A stretch of DNA of 47,110 nt from a virus. The notes beneath the pieces are model-generated. The model saw only the letters and a program-made list of their open reading frames with translations. It did not search any database and was not told the origin of the DNA. Made by a program: the position numbers and the translations under genes. The DNA lies in the IMG/VR virus record IMGVR_UViG_3300021371_000028, positions 1 through 47,110 of that record. One strand, written 5' to 3'. Positions 37,550 to 45,767 of the stretch are shown here, piece after piece (position 1 is the first letter of the stretch; every line of letters begins with the position of its first letter).

Positions 37550-38610
37550 ACAATATCTAAAGCCTGCGCTTCATTCATTAAATCACCCATTTCATTCTTA
37601 ATACGATCTTTATTCAAATCAGTTTCTACATTATCAACATATGTATTCAATAACTCAGTAGTATCTTCAACAGATAGACCATCATCATCTACGTTCTCAC
37701 CCACAAACTCATGAAAGTTTTCAGCAATTTTCAGCTCGTAAATATCTTGCGATTGAATTCTGTCTAAAAATCTTTCGAATACGAAATGATCTGACTTATG
37801 AGCAACTACAACTTTAACAAACTTTTTCGATAAATCTTTCAATTCATACTGACTATTATAATCTGTTTCACGATCGTTGTACACTATTTTTTCAAATAAT
37901 GTGTTTGTGTTTCGCACAGGAGTGAGCTCGCGGGTGTCCGTATCGAGCACGTGGAAATACTTAGGATCTCCAGCATCAGACCATGTTAATTCCATCTGAT
38001 TGCCAAGATAGTGAATATTGTCGCGTTGTGATTTTGTATGGAAGTGGCCAGATAACACCATATCAAATCGCTTAAAAAGTGCAGCATCCATGCCGCTAGT
38101 CGACTTAATGCCTCGCATCATATCAAATCCATTTAATTCTAAGTGGGCGCAAATAATACTAGCACGAGTATTCTGAAGCCAATCGACCGTGGAGTGATAA
38201 TTTTCATTATTGATCCATGGCACTAGTCCAATATCTAGACCATCATATTCTAGAACAGTTGGTTCCATAATGATATGGATATTGTTCATATAATGACCTA
38301 AAAATTCTTTTAAAGAACATAGGTTATTTGTATTTTTATAATATACGTCATGATTACCTGGAATGATATCCATACGCATTCCGTTGTCGCGTAAAGGATC
38401 TAAAAAAATCCTACGGTTATGATTAATCGCTTTAACTGAAATTTGTTTACGATTATCATAATAATCGCCAAGGTGTAAAACCTGCTTGATATTATTTTCT
38501 AAGCAATATGGAAAGAACGTATCATTATAAAATTTACTTTGGTTATCTAAAAAAATGTCTGCTGAATTGCGAACATCACAGTGTGTATCATTCAGAATCG
38601 CTATACGCAT
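37546..38610 (-). CDS. 47: Recombination nuclease subunit gp47 (Mre11/SbcD-like)
   Basis: A 354-residue metallophosphoesterase nuclease (T4 gp47 339). Metal motifs in order: LNDTHCDVR (Asp8, His10), HLGDYYDNR, PGNHDVYY, CAHLELN and LSGHFHTKS. C-terminal capping region of about 100 residues. It overlaps the small AbrB-like gene by 23 bases and gp46 by 4. Confidence 0.96.
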   Translation of the reverse strand: MRIAILNDTHCDVRNSADIFLDNQSKFYNDTFFPYCLENNIKQVLHLGDYYDNRKQISVKAINHNRRIFLDPLRDNGMRMDIIPGNHDVYYKNTNNLCSLKEFLGHYMNNIHIIMEPTVLEYDGLDIGLVPWINNENYHSTVDWLQNTRASIICAHLELNGFDMMRGIKSTSGMDAALFKRFDMVLSGHFHTKSQRDNIHYLGNQMELTWSDAGDPKYFHVLDTDTRELTPVRNTNTLFEKIVYNDRETDYNSQYELKDLSKKFVKVVVAHKSDHFVFERFLDRIQSQDIYELKIAENFHEFVGENVDDDGLSVEDTTELLNTYVDNVETDLNKDRIKNEMGDLMNEAQALDIV

Positions 38611-38770
38611 TTTTAGTTAAAGTCCAACTTCCATCATCATTTTCATACCAATTTAGCACATCGCCAAAATTCCAATTCATAGCTTCCATCATTTTGTCTG
38701 GAAATACTAGTATTAAATCGCCACTTGAATCTTCTACCACTGTAGTGACATACTTATCTTCAATAATCAT
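38588..38770 (-). CDS. AbrB-like small protein, 60 aa
   Basis: Begins MIIEDKYVTTVVEDSSGDLI, then VFPDKMMEAMNWNFGDVLNW and GSWTLTKN. The layout (strand, D-x-LP-type loop, helix with GW-x-GD, strand) is that of the swapped-hairpin AbrB/SpoVT DNA-binding fold. Similar small proteins occur in T4-like marine phages, I believe. Coupled to gp55 by ATGA. It might act in transcription or be a single-domain antitoxin-like protein; uncertain. Confidence 0.7.
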   Translation of the reverse strand: MIIEDKYVTTVVEDSSGDLILVFPDKMMEAMNWNFGDVLNWYENDDGSWTLTKNAYSDSE

Positions 38771-39357
38771 TCTAAAAATCCTTGTAAATCTGAGTCGACT
38801 CGATGTTTTCGTTTCGTTTTCTTTTTCTCAATATCAGCAAATTCTTTGACTTTAGTGTCGTAACTTTTTACTTTATCGATTCGGTTTCTTAATAGATCAA
38901 CGTAACTATTAATTTCAGTTGATCCTTCAGCTGTTGGATCATACCCATCGATAAAGTCTTCAATGGGTGCACGAGAAAGATACTTCAGCTTTACGTCTTG
39001 TTGTTTCTTTTCTTTTGCAATACGCCGTAGGAATGCATACCAGGTGATTTGAGTAAAATATGCAAATGCATTTGGTTTACCAGTTCTAGTTGCATGTTCA
39101 AGATTATAATTATAGATTGCTTTTAGACAGTTTTCAACTGCGTCCATCACCATTTCTTCTCGATAAGTATATCGAATAAAATTATGTTTATGGGATAAGC
39201 CTTCAGCAATTCTAAGAAAACAGTGTGCAATATAATCCGGAACTATAGGTTCTGCTATTCCATTATTTCTAGCCTCATTCACAATTGTGACATAATCGAC
39301 TACTGCTTGAGAAAATTCATTGTTATTAACGTAATGAATATTTTCTTTTTTTGACAT
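38767..39357 (-). CDS. 55: Late-transcription sigma factor gp55
   Basis: A 196-residue homologue of T4 gp55 (185), a minimal sigma factor that directs host RNA polymerase to TATAAATA promoters. Recognised by MSKKENIHYVNNNEFSQAVV (T4 YVNNKELLQAI), RIAEGLSHKHNFIRYTYREE and NAFAYFTQITWYAFLRRIAK, the region 2-like core. ATG 39357 follows GGAG at six bases; ATG 39369 is too near that site. The window also holds matching late promoters. Confidence 0.93.
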   Translation of the reverse strand: MSKKENIHYVNNNEFSQAVVDYVTIVNEARNNGIAEPIVPDYIAHCFLRIAEGLSHKHNFIRYTYREEMVMDAVENCLKAIYNYNLEHATRTGKPNAFAYFTQITWYAFLRRIAKEKKQQDVKLKYLSRAPIEDFIDGYDPTAEGSTEINSYVDLLRNRIDKVKSYDTKVKEFADIEKKKTKRKHRVDSDLQGFLE

Positions 39358-39384
39358 TACATACTCCATTTCATGATAAGTACT

Positions 39385-39413
39385 ATTATACTATAAAATG
39401 TTTAAAAAGTAAA
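39385..39413 (-). promoter_or_regulatory. Early promoter TTTACT-N17-TATAAT for gp55
   Basis: -35 TTTACT at 39408-39413, -10 TATAAT at 39385-39390, spacing 17. Preceded by AATTAATTGAAAAAA, as at the DUF932 promoter. Confidence 0.85.
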
Positions 39414-39448
39414 CAGTTATTTTTTCAATTAATTAGTAAAAATAATTG

Positions 39449-39477
39449 TGTACAAATTGGGATTTTTATGGTAAAAT
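39449..39477 (+). promoter_or_regulatory. Possible plus-strand promoter TGTACA-N17-TAAAAT
   Basis: -35 TGTACA at 39449-39454, -10 TAAAAT at 39472-39477, spacing 17, with GGTAAAAT matching the local consensus on the opposite strand. Downstream is G-rich GGGGAGGGAGG and then seven T (39508-39514). A short antisense RNA or leader is possible; no plus-strand gene of size follows. Confidence 0.4.
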
Positions 39478-39512
39478 AGCTAAAGGTTCCCGGGGAGGGA
39501 GGATATCTTTTT

Positions 39513-39872
39513 TTAATGCAATATACTATCATGTTCTGCGCTATCAGTTTCATATTCATCTGCAGATAGTAATTCTAAATCATCATCCGGATCAGATTCC
39601 ATTTCAAAAATAATATCATCGTAATATTGTAAAGCTACATTTGAGGGAGTTGATTCCGAAATAATTTGTGATTTACTTAAGAAATGAATTTCTTCCATAT
39701 TCGTTGCCATCATAATCCATGGCTTAAATGTATAATATCGCATTTGACTTTCCGCGTCATCTTTCGAAACTATCATCAAAGCTTTCCGTATAAGCAATAT
39801 TTCATCTTCCCACTTATATACTTCGCATACTATTTCATCACCATTAGTTAACTTGAATTGTCTAAATTCCAT
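39513..39872 (-). CDS. Conserved-type hypothetical after uvsW, 119 aa
   Basis: Begins MEFRQFKLTNGDEIVCEVYK, then EDEILLIRKALMIV: a strand-turn-strand start like Sm-fold proteins (xLTNGDEIxGxV). The C-terminus is very acidic (SDPDDDLELLSADEYETDS). ATG overlaps the uvsW stop (TAATG). Similar genes occur in T4-like marine phages, I believe. Function unknown. Confidence 0.8.
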   Translation of the reverse strand: MEFRQFKLTNGDEIVCEVYKWEDEILLIRKALMIVSKDDAESQMRYYTFKPWIMMATNMEEIHFLSKSQIISESTPSNVALQYYDDIIFEMESDPDDDLELLSADEYETDSAEHDSILH

Positions 39873-41386
39873 TATATATCCAGTTTATAAGTTTTATAGT
39901 TAAAATTTTCTTTCTTATACATTTTTAGTCTTTCAAAGGAATGCAATAAAGTATAGTTTTGTCTTGTTTCGGTAGAAAGATCGTCGGTGATGTCGTACAA
40001 TTGAGTAACTCTCCCGTTGTCAGATTTTCTAAGACCGCGTCCGATTGATTGTAATACTCTAATTTGGCTCTTGCTAGGAGATGCGAAAATAATATTGTGT
40101 AAATTCCTAATATTAATACCAGTAGAAAAAGTCCCAAGACTTGCAACGATGATACCATCTTGCTGTTTTTCTGTAATTTTTCTGATAGCTTCTCTATCTG
40201 AAGTGTCAGTTTCTCCACTAACAAAAAAAATCTTTCTTCCATCTTCTGCCTTTTGTTCTATTAAGTTATGTAATATTTTACCATGTTTTTCGACAAATTG
40301 GAACAACACAAGTGTATTTCCTTTTTGATCTAAAGCCAGGTTGCGTATAAACTGATTGCGCTTTTCATGCTGTACAATATAATCTACTTCTTCGTGATAA
40401 GATCGTTTTTCACTAGCTAATGGATCTTTATATTTGAGAACTAATCGTTTGATTTCTAACTGCGCTAGAGTATCATTTTCCTGAAGACGTTTAGTGGTAG
40501 TAACTTTATTTATACGACCAAATAGCCCTTGCAAAACTAGCTCGTGTGTCTGCGATCCATCTAACGTTCCAGTAGTGCCAAAGCGATAAGCGGCTTCGGT
40601 ACATTTATTCATGATTGTCGTGAGTGATTTTGATTTAAATCCATGACATTCGTCGCCAATAACCATACCAAACTGTTCAAACCATGCGTTATTTAATTTA
40701 TAAATGCTTTGCCAAGTTGATATCACAATGGATAACATAGTATCCTTATCCTTGCCTGAGTATATCTTATGGATATTATCTTGTCCATAACCATAGTCAG
40801 CAAAATCGTTTGTCATTTGTTCTACTAACGATGTAGTAGGAACAACAATCAATACCTTTTGATGTTCTTCAGCGATTTGAGATAAGAAATATCTAGTTAG
40901 TACGTAGATAATTAATGACTTACCCGATCCTGTTGGCGATAATAATATCGCTCTTTTTTTCTCTAAAGCTTTACATACAGCATCAAACTGGTAATCGCGT
41001 ATCGGAAATGGGAGATTGGTGCTATGAATAAATTCGATTATTTCCTGCGGATCCACTTTTTCTATATTAGCAGAATTATCCGGATATCCATACTCAGTTT
41101 TTTCTACGTCTATACTATAATTGCGTAGTGTAGCAAAGTTTTCTAGATGATCTATTAATCCGGCCGGTAAAGTATTATTACGAATATTAAATAGCCGTAT
41201 TTTTCCATCCCACACTTTATTCCTAAATGCAGGCATATACTTATATCCTGGAACGAAAAATGAAAAGAATTCATTTAGTTCTTGAGCAGTACCAAATTCA
41301 CAGTCAACGCGAAGTTCGCTATGACTTAGTTTCCAGATTCGAATTGTCTCCAACGAATCATATTCCCTACAGTTTGATGTCTCCAC
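39872..41386 (-). CDS. uvsW: UvsW DNA/RNA helicase
   Basis: A 504-residue superfamily-2 helicase (T4 UvsW 587) that unwinds branched DNA and R-loops and moves replication from origins to recombination. N-terminal domain with VDCEFGTAQELNEFFSFFVP and KVWDGKIRLFN as in T4; Walker A SPTGSGKS, DECH box in IGDECHGF, TGTLDGS and C-terminal QSIGRGLRKSDNG. It overlaps uvsY by 61 bases in another frame; the true start may be a later TTG near 41353. Confidence 0.92.
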   Translation of the reverse strand: METSNCREYDSLETIRIWKLSHSELRVDCEFGTAQELNEFFSFFVPGYKYMPAFRNKVWDGKIRLFNIRNNTLPAGLIDHLENFATLRNYSIDVEKTEYGYPDNSANIEKVDPQEIIEFIHSTNLPFPIRDYQFDAVCKALEKKRAILLSPTGSGKSLIIYVLTRYFLSQIAEEHQKVLIVVPTTSLVEQMTNDFADYGYGQDNIHKIYSGKDKDTMLSIVISTWQSIYKLNNAWFEQFGMVIGDECHGFKSKSLTTIMNKCTEAAYRFGTTGTLDGSQTHELVLQGLFGRINKVTTTKRLQENDTLAQLEIKRLVLKYKDPLASEKRSYHEEVDYIVQHEKRNQFIRNLALDQKGNTLVLFQFVEKHGKILHNLIEQKAEDGRKIFFVSGETDTSDREAIRKITEKQQDGIIVASLGTFSTGINIRNLHNIIFASPSKSQIRVLQSIGRGLRKSDNGRVTQLYDITDDLSTETRQNYTLLHSFERLKMYKKENFNYKTYKLDI

Positions 41387-41772
41387 TTCAGATTATCAAT
41401 TATCTCAGTGAGAGTTTCTTTAATTGTTTTCCAGTATTCAATAAGTTCTTCTGACTTTTGAATTTCTGGGTCGGAGTCATAGTAATATTCCATCTCGCCT
41501 TTTAATATTTTTAATCCATTAAAAGGGTCTGGATTCCATCCTTTTTCTTCAATTTCGCTTTGAGACATTTTCCCATTATACCAAAGCCATTTATCTTTTA
41601 GCAAAACTTTTTGCTTATCTTCACATCGCTTCAAAGTCATTTTTGCTTGGGCTAATAATTGCAAATATTTTGCATGCAATTTTGGTGTATCTCGTGAAGT
41701 ATCGTCTAATTTAAAATTATCTATAATTGAATCTTTAGCCCACATGTCTAAGATCGTTTCAAGTTCTTTCAT
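41326..41772 (-). CDS. uvsY: UvsY recombination mediator
   Basis: A 148-residue homologue of T4 UvsY (137), which loads UvsX onto gp32-covered DNA. Recognised by KLDDTSRDTPKLHAKYLQLL, KVLLKDKWLWYNGKMSQSE and the C-terminal IRWRQFESGN (T4 MRAFEAGK). Fully helical. The pairing uvsY-uvsW follows T4 order. Confidence 0.9.
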   Translation of the reverse strand: MKELETILDMWAKDSIIDNFKLDDTSRDTPKLHAKYLQLLAQAKMTLKRCEDKQKVLLKDKWLWYNGKMSQSEIEEKGWNPDPFNGLKILKGEMEYYYDSDPEIQKSEELIEYWKTIKETLTEIIDNLKWRHQTVGNMIRWRQFESGN

Positions 41773-41783
41773 ATTATATAAGT

Positions 41784-42338
41784 TTACCGCCTAGTTATAC
41801 TAAATTTACTTTTTATGCTTCCATCTGGTTCAATTGATTTAAGTTCAAAATACATGAATCTAAAAGACGCTGCAAATGTGATAAATGTATCGCCTGTTGA
41901 AGTTGATTCAAATTGTATATCACCTAATGCTGTAGGTACACAATCTATATATTGAATTTGTTGAGTGGTGTTGTTGTGACTTGATAATATCATGAGTGTG
42001 ATATCAGCAAAATGCGGAGGGTATTCGGAAGTACTTCTATTAACATTTGGTGTAAAATCTGTGTCTAAGGAATTCCTTATCCATGTATACATTTCTGCAT
42101 AACCTTTCATATCTTCATCTAGAATAATATTAGCAGATAATTCATTAAATGTTAATGTATCGCCAGGCATCGGCATCCCAGCTAGTTTTCGAATAGGCAC
42201 TTCAACTGCAGATAACATCATTCCTGGATGTGTAAAAGATTGGCAGAAAAATTCCAAATTTGGAAAATTCCTACGATCAAGCACCAGCTTAAAACTGGTA
42301 GGTTGTAAGTAATTTATGTTAGTAGTTAAATTTGCCAT
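41784..42338 (-). CDS. Tail tube protein, gp19-like
   Basis: A 184-residue homologue of T4 gp19 (163), building block of the inner tail tube. INYLQPTSFKLVLDRRNFPN, then SFTHPGMMLSAVEVPIRKLA, PGDTLTFNELSANIILDEDM and YTWIRN are the gp19-type pattern. ATG 42338 begins MANLTTNINYL; a longer frame would run through the gp23 terminator. In T4, gene 19 lies before 20, so this copy after 23 may be a paralogue, perhaps a tail-end or baseplate version. Placement between 23 and uvsY noted. Confidence 0.85.
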   Translation of the reverse strand: MANLTTNINYLQPTSFKLVLDRRNFPNLEFFCQSFTHPGMMLSAVEVPIRKLAGMPMPGDTLTFNELSANIILDEDMKGYAEMYTWIRNSLDTDFTPNVNRSTSEYPPHFADITLMILSSHNNTTQQIQYIDCVPTALGDIQFESTSTGDTFITFAASFRFMYFELKSIEPDGSIKSKFSITRR

Positions 42339-42357
42339 AATACTATATATACCTGTT

Positions 42358-42384
42358 AAAAAAAGAGGGGACATGTGTCCCCTC
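42358..42384 (-). terminator. Rho-independent terminator after gp23
   Basis: GAGGGGAC-ACAT-GTCCCCTC (42365-42384), 8 bp perfect, followed by seven T. The strongest terminator in the window, as expected after the most highly expressed late gene. Confidence 0.92.
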
Positions 42385-42440
42385 AATCGTCGTAGCATCT
42401 TCTTATAGTTATATAAACTTAGCTACTAATAACTGGTCTA

Positions 42441-43775
42441 TTATACACCAGTCATGATGTTGTCTACGCGGAAGATCCGGTAGTATTGGTTTTGCTTCAC
42501 AGTAGCTGAAAGCTCATTCTGTGCAGAACCAGTTACGAATGGATTTGGAGCCATACCATAACGAGTCTTGAAACCAATCTTAGGCTGGAAAGTATCTTCG
42601 CCTACCGCACGAACCATAGTGAGCGGTACGTATGGGCAATAGAAAAGACCAGCGTCATAAGGATTAGAACCCTTATAACCAACATTGACATAATCGCCAG
42701 TTGCATATGGATCGATGTAAACACGTGTGCGACCGTTAAGAACACCGGCAAATGTATTACCTGTGTCATCTACGTTCAAAGTTGTGTTCATCGCTGGAGC
42801 ATAGTCGAGCATACCAGAAGCTGAAAGAGCTGAAGCAACGTCTGAAGAACAAACGATGAAATTACCCTTACCTCTACGAGTATCTTTCGCGATCGCATTA
42901 GCTTCTCTTTCGATTTGCATAATGAGACCTTTAAACTTCTCTACTGACCAACGGCCATCTGCGTCAGATGAAAGGTCGAATACACCATTCAATGCAGTGT
43001 TAGAAGTTGTAGCACCAGTCTTAGCTTGTGAGTTGATTGAACGAATCACTTCACGGTTGATTTCAGCCAAGATTTCAGTTGACAGAATATTTGCCAACTC
43101 AGTTTCAGCGTCAAGACCATGAATCGCTTTCAAGTCTTGAGCCAGTTCCAAGCTGTATTCTGCTTTCAAAGCACGTGACTTAGCAGTAACAGTTGCTTTT
43201 TCGATTGTGAAACCCATTTCAGCAAAATCTGCATGAGGAGCTCCAGAACCCATAGCTTCTGCAGAATCAGTTTTAAACCCTTCACCGGCAAGAGCTGTCA
43301 AACGGTCATTATCCACTGACCCGTTAGAATCAGAATCAGTAATTCCATTGAAACCAGATGTATTATCTGAATCATGGGTGCCTTTACCTGAGAAGTTAGT
43401 CTCAGCTTCGTTGAACAACGCTTCACGATTTGTAGTAGATCCACCGTCGTAACGAGTCTTCATAGCAAAGATCAGGCCAGTTGGTCCGGACATAGGCTGG
43501 ACACCACAAATATCGTATGCCATCAAGTTAGGCATTGCACGACGAACAAGAGCGATCAATACTGGATTCCAGTTTTGAGCAGATCCTGTGTTGTTAGCTG
43601 GTGCATCTTCTGAAAGGAATCCTGCATTTTGTGCAGCTTCTTCCATAAAAGCTTTTTCTTGGTTTTCGAGAACCGCAGCTGTAACAGCTCTACGGTGTGA
43701 GTCTTTAATAGATCCAGCTGATTCTTCGTTCAGTACTGGGGACCATTTTTCGACTAGTACGTCATATGATTGCAT
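42441..43775 (-). CDS. 23: Major capsid protein gp23
   Basis: A 444-residue HK97-fold capsid protein (T4 gp23 521; shorter as in marine T4-like phages). QNWNPVLIALVRRAMPNLMA and YDICGVQPMSGPTGLIFAMK are gp23 hallmarks, followed by VTAKSRALKAEYSLELAQDL and the C-terminal TRYGMAPNPF. A possible gp21 cleavage site L-S-E (54-56) before DAPANN would remove the N-terminal propeptide; consensus (I/L)-x-E. GGAG upstream of the ATG. TCTAAATA, one base from the late octamer, lies upstream at the end of 22. Confidence 0.97.
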   Translation of the reverse strand: MQSYDVLVEKWSPVLNEESAGSIKDSHRRAVTAAVLENQEKAFMEEAAQNAGFLSEDAPANNTGSAQNWNPVLIALVRRAMPNLMAYDICGVQPMSGPTGLIFAMKTRYDGGSTTNREALFNEAETNFSGKGTHDSDNTSGFNGITDSDSNGSVDNDRLTALAGEGFKTDSAEAMGSGAPHADFAEMGFTIEKATVTAKSRALKAEYSLELAQDLKAIHGLDAETELANILSTEILAEINREVIRSINSQAKTGATTSNTALNGVFDLSSDADGRWSVEKFKGLIMQIEREANAIAKDTRRGKGNFIVCSSDVASALSASGMLDYAPAMNTTLNVDDTGNTFAGVLNGRTRVYIDPYATGDYVNVGYKGSNPYDAGLFYCPYVPLTMVRAVGEDTFQPKIGFKTRYGMAPNPFVTGSAQNELSATVKQNQYYRIFRVDNIMTGV

Positions 43776-43790
43776 AATTGCACTCCTTTT

Positions 43791-44852
43791 TTATTTAGAT
43801 GTTTTTTGTAGAGCAGCAACATACCGTGACATAGATCCTGAAGTTTCAGCCGGAGAATCTCCGCCTTCTTCTTCAGTAAATGATGCCTCAGTAGACTCTG
43901 ATACGTTTTTCTTGAAGTATGAATCTTTAACAGTTTCAACTTTTTTTGCAAAAGTTTCTTCGTCTTCGAATTCAACATCTTCAACTAATGATTTAAGCTT
44001 TTCAACTTGAGTTTCGGCTAAACCACGTGCCGACTCACGAATGATAGAATCACGCTTGTACAATTCAAGTTCTTCAGCCATTGAAATAGCATCACCAGTA
44101 GTAATATTCAGCTTTTCTTCGAGCTCTTCTACTGTATCAGCCAAATCATCAACTAGGTCGACTTTAGACTCAGGTACATCAATATATGAAGCTTCAAACA
44201 AACCTTTCAGGCCTGACATGAAATCTTCAGCAATTTCTGCTCTAAGTCCGTTATGGATAGCAATTTTATTGTCTTCCATCCATTGTTCAACAACATAGCC
44301 GAGATATGAATCAACTTTTTCAACAAGATCTTCTTTAGTAGTAGCAATCTCTTCACTAAGTTCTTCTTCGTACTTAGCTTCCAAGCGGTCTATTTCTTCA
44401 GAAAGTTTTGACTTAATTGCGGCTTCAAAAATTGTTTCCGCTTTGCTCTTGAATTCTTCTGACAAAGTAGCTTCGTCATTGATCAAGGCATGTAAGTCTT
44501 GAGAAAAATCAACTTCATATTGAAGTTCTACTGCGTCTTCTGCGATAGATTCATCACCTTCAATATCTTCAGCCATCATTTTAGAAAGCATGACACTCAA
44601 GTCTTCTTTCCTGGCTTTAGACATCATTTGATAAGCGGCATTAATCATACCAGCTTTCGTTTTAGGCATTGGATCTTTCTTAGTGTTATCACCTTTACGC
44701 TTCTTAGCGGTTCCGGTTGCTTCACCAGCTTTGTCCACAGAAGCTACAGATTGAGCTTCAGCATTTTTAGGATCATGAGCTTCTTCCACGAATTCGTTCT
44801 CAACGTCATCATGGAGTTCTACTTCAGAATCATAGTTTTGATCTTCAGTCAT
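43791..44852 (-). CDS. 22: Prohead scaffold protein gp22
   Basis: A 353-residue acidic, helical scaffold (T4 gp22 269) around which gp23 assembles and which gp21 later digests. Very rich in Glu/Asp/Lys/Ala; MINAAYQMMSKARKEDLSVM, ELEEKLNITTGDAISMAEEL and ARGLAETQVEKLKSLVEDVE match the gp22 family style. Its position between 21 and 23 is decisive. N-terminal 70 residues are a disordered acidic extension. ATG 44852 follows AGGAG. Confidence 0.93.
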   Translation of the reverse strand: MTEDQNYDSEVELHDDVENEFVEEAHDPKNAEAQSVASVDKAGEATGTAKKRKGDNTKKDPMPKTKAGMINAAYQMMSKARKEDLSVMLSKMMAEDIEGDESIAEDAVELQYEVDFSQDLHALINDEATLSEEFKSKAETIFEAAIKSKLSEEIDRLEAKYEEELSEEIATTKEDLVEKVDSYLGYVVEQWMEDNKIAIHNGLRAEIAEDFMSGLKGLFEASYIDVPESKVDLVDDLADTVEELEEKLNITTGDAISMAEELELYKRDSIIRESARGLAETQVEKLKSLVEDVEFEDEETFAKKVETVKDSYFKKNVSESTEASFTEEEGGDSPAETSGSMSRYVAALQKTSK

Positions 44853-44863
44853 ATTAAGACTCC

Positions 44864-45523
44864 TTATTTCTTTGATTTGAGTAACGAGAGGAAATTCTTA
44901 AACTCACGAATTTGTACCTCATAAAGGTCTTTCCGCGGAGCTTTTTTAATTTCAGTCTCCATTTCTTCAATTGTTTGAGCTTCGATGATTCCGTTATTCC
45001 ATACCCAATCTACACCTTCCATAACTCCATTAACAAAAGCATTTGGTGCGGATGGATCTTGAACGATATCAACAGCATTGAGCATGAAGTCTTTACCGAC
45101 TAACATTGCTCCAGTACCACGCTGCAAACTTCCCATACCACGAGTTGAAACGCCAACCCTAACGCCACCTTCGAGAAGACCTTCAACGATCTTACCCATT
45201 GGTGTGTTCAGTATTGTCGCCTTTCCTACAACATCATTTCCTTTAAAGGATAAGGATTCGATCTTGTGTGAAACTTTATCTAGGTTTACTGTAGGTCCTT
45301 CTGGGTGATTTAACTCACCAACAGCTCTACCTTGAGAAACCTGTTCATTTACGTATTTTTGAACAGCCGGTGATAGAACATCCATTTTGTATATTCTACC
45401 ATTCCGGTTCTTTTGTTCGGCTTGAGCAAAAACACCTTCGATGGAATACTTTTTTCCACCCTCGGCCTTAGCTTCGGTCAAGACTTCTATGTCTTGATCT
45501 GTGTATTCTGCTATCAGTTTCAT
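44864..45523 (-). CDS. 21: Prohead core protease gp21
   Basis: A 219-residue serine protease (T4 gp21 212) that matures the prohead by cutting scaffold and capsid proteins at (I/L)-x-E sites. Catalytic His73 in GELNHPEG and Ser126 in VGVSTRGMGS, with NRNGRIYKMDVLSP as the substrate strand and VQDPSAPNAFV after the Ser. Complete. Starts 2 bases after gp68. Confidence 0.96.
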   Translation of the reverse strand: MKLIAEYTDQDIEVLTEAKAEGGKKYSIEGVFAQAEQKNRNGRIYKMDVLSPAVQKYVNEQVSQGRAVGELNHPEGPTVNLDKVSHKIESLSFKGNDVVGKATILNTPMGKIVEGLLEGGVRVGVSTRGMGSLQRGTGAMLVGKDFMLNAVDIVQDPSAPNAFVNGVMEGVDWVWNNGIIEAQTIEEMETEIKKAPRKDLYEVQIREFKNFLSLLKSKK

Positions 45524-45524
45524 T

Positions 45525-45725
45525 TTACTGTGCCTTAAATTGTTTTACAAATTGTAAAGCAGCCTTTTCGGCTTCTGCTTTACTTTTATAGGTATCTAAT
45601 TTATCGCCATCAACTACGGCGATAAATTCATTTCCTATTTTTTCGACGCCAATAAGTATGCCGTCAATCCTTTTCTTACTAATTAGATTTTTTTTTGTAT
45701 TTCTTAAGTCTTTAAAGGTTTTCAT
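45525..45725 (-). CDS. 68: Prohead core protein gp68
   Basis: A 66-residue basic protein, MKTFKDLRNTKKNLISKKRI then EFIAVVDGDKLDTYKSKAEA and FVKQFK. It is half the size of T4 gp68 (141) but lies exactly between 67 and 21, and the VDGDKLDTY-x-AEAE-x-A segment fits the homologues in marine T4-like phages. Minor prohead core component. Confidence 0.72.
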   Translation of the reverse strand: MKTFKDLRNTKKNLISKKRIDGILIGVEKIGNEFIAVVDGDKLDTYKSKAEAEKAALQFVKQFKAQ

Positions 45726-45739
45726 ATTTGTTACTTAAT

Positions 45740-45747
45740 TATTTATA
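45740..45747 (-). promoter_or_regulatory. T4-type late promoter TATAAATA
   Basis: Exact octamer in the 42-base gap between gp67 and gp68, 15 bases before the gp68 ATG, which would give a very short leader. Confidence 0.5.
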
Positions 45748-45767
45748 TAAAAATGTTTTTCTAAGTG

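Noticed and set aside
40507-40514. TATAAATA late octamer inside uvsW (also 32927-32934 and 33225-33232)
   Set aside because: Inside coding sequence and not close to a gene start; about five chance matches per strand are expected in AT-rich DNA of this length.
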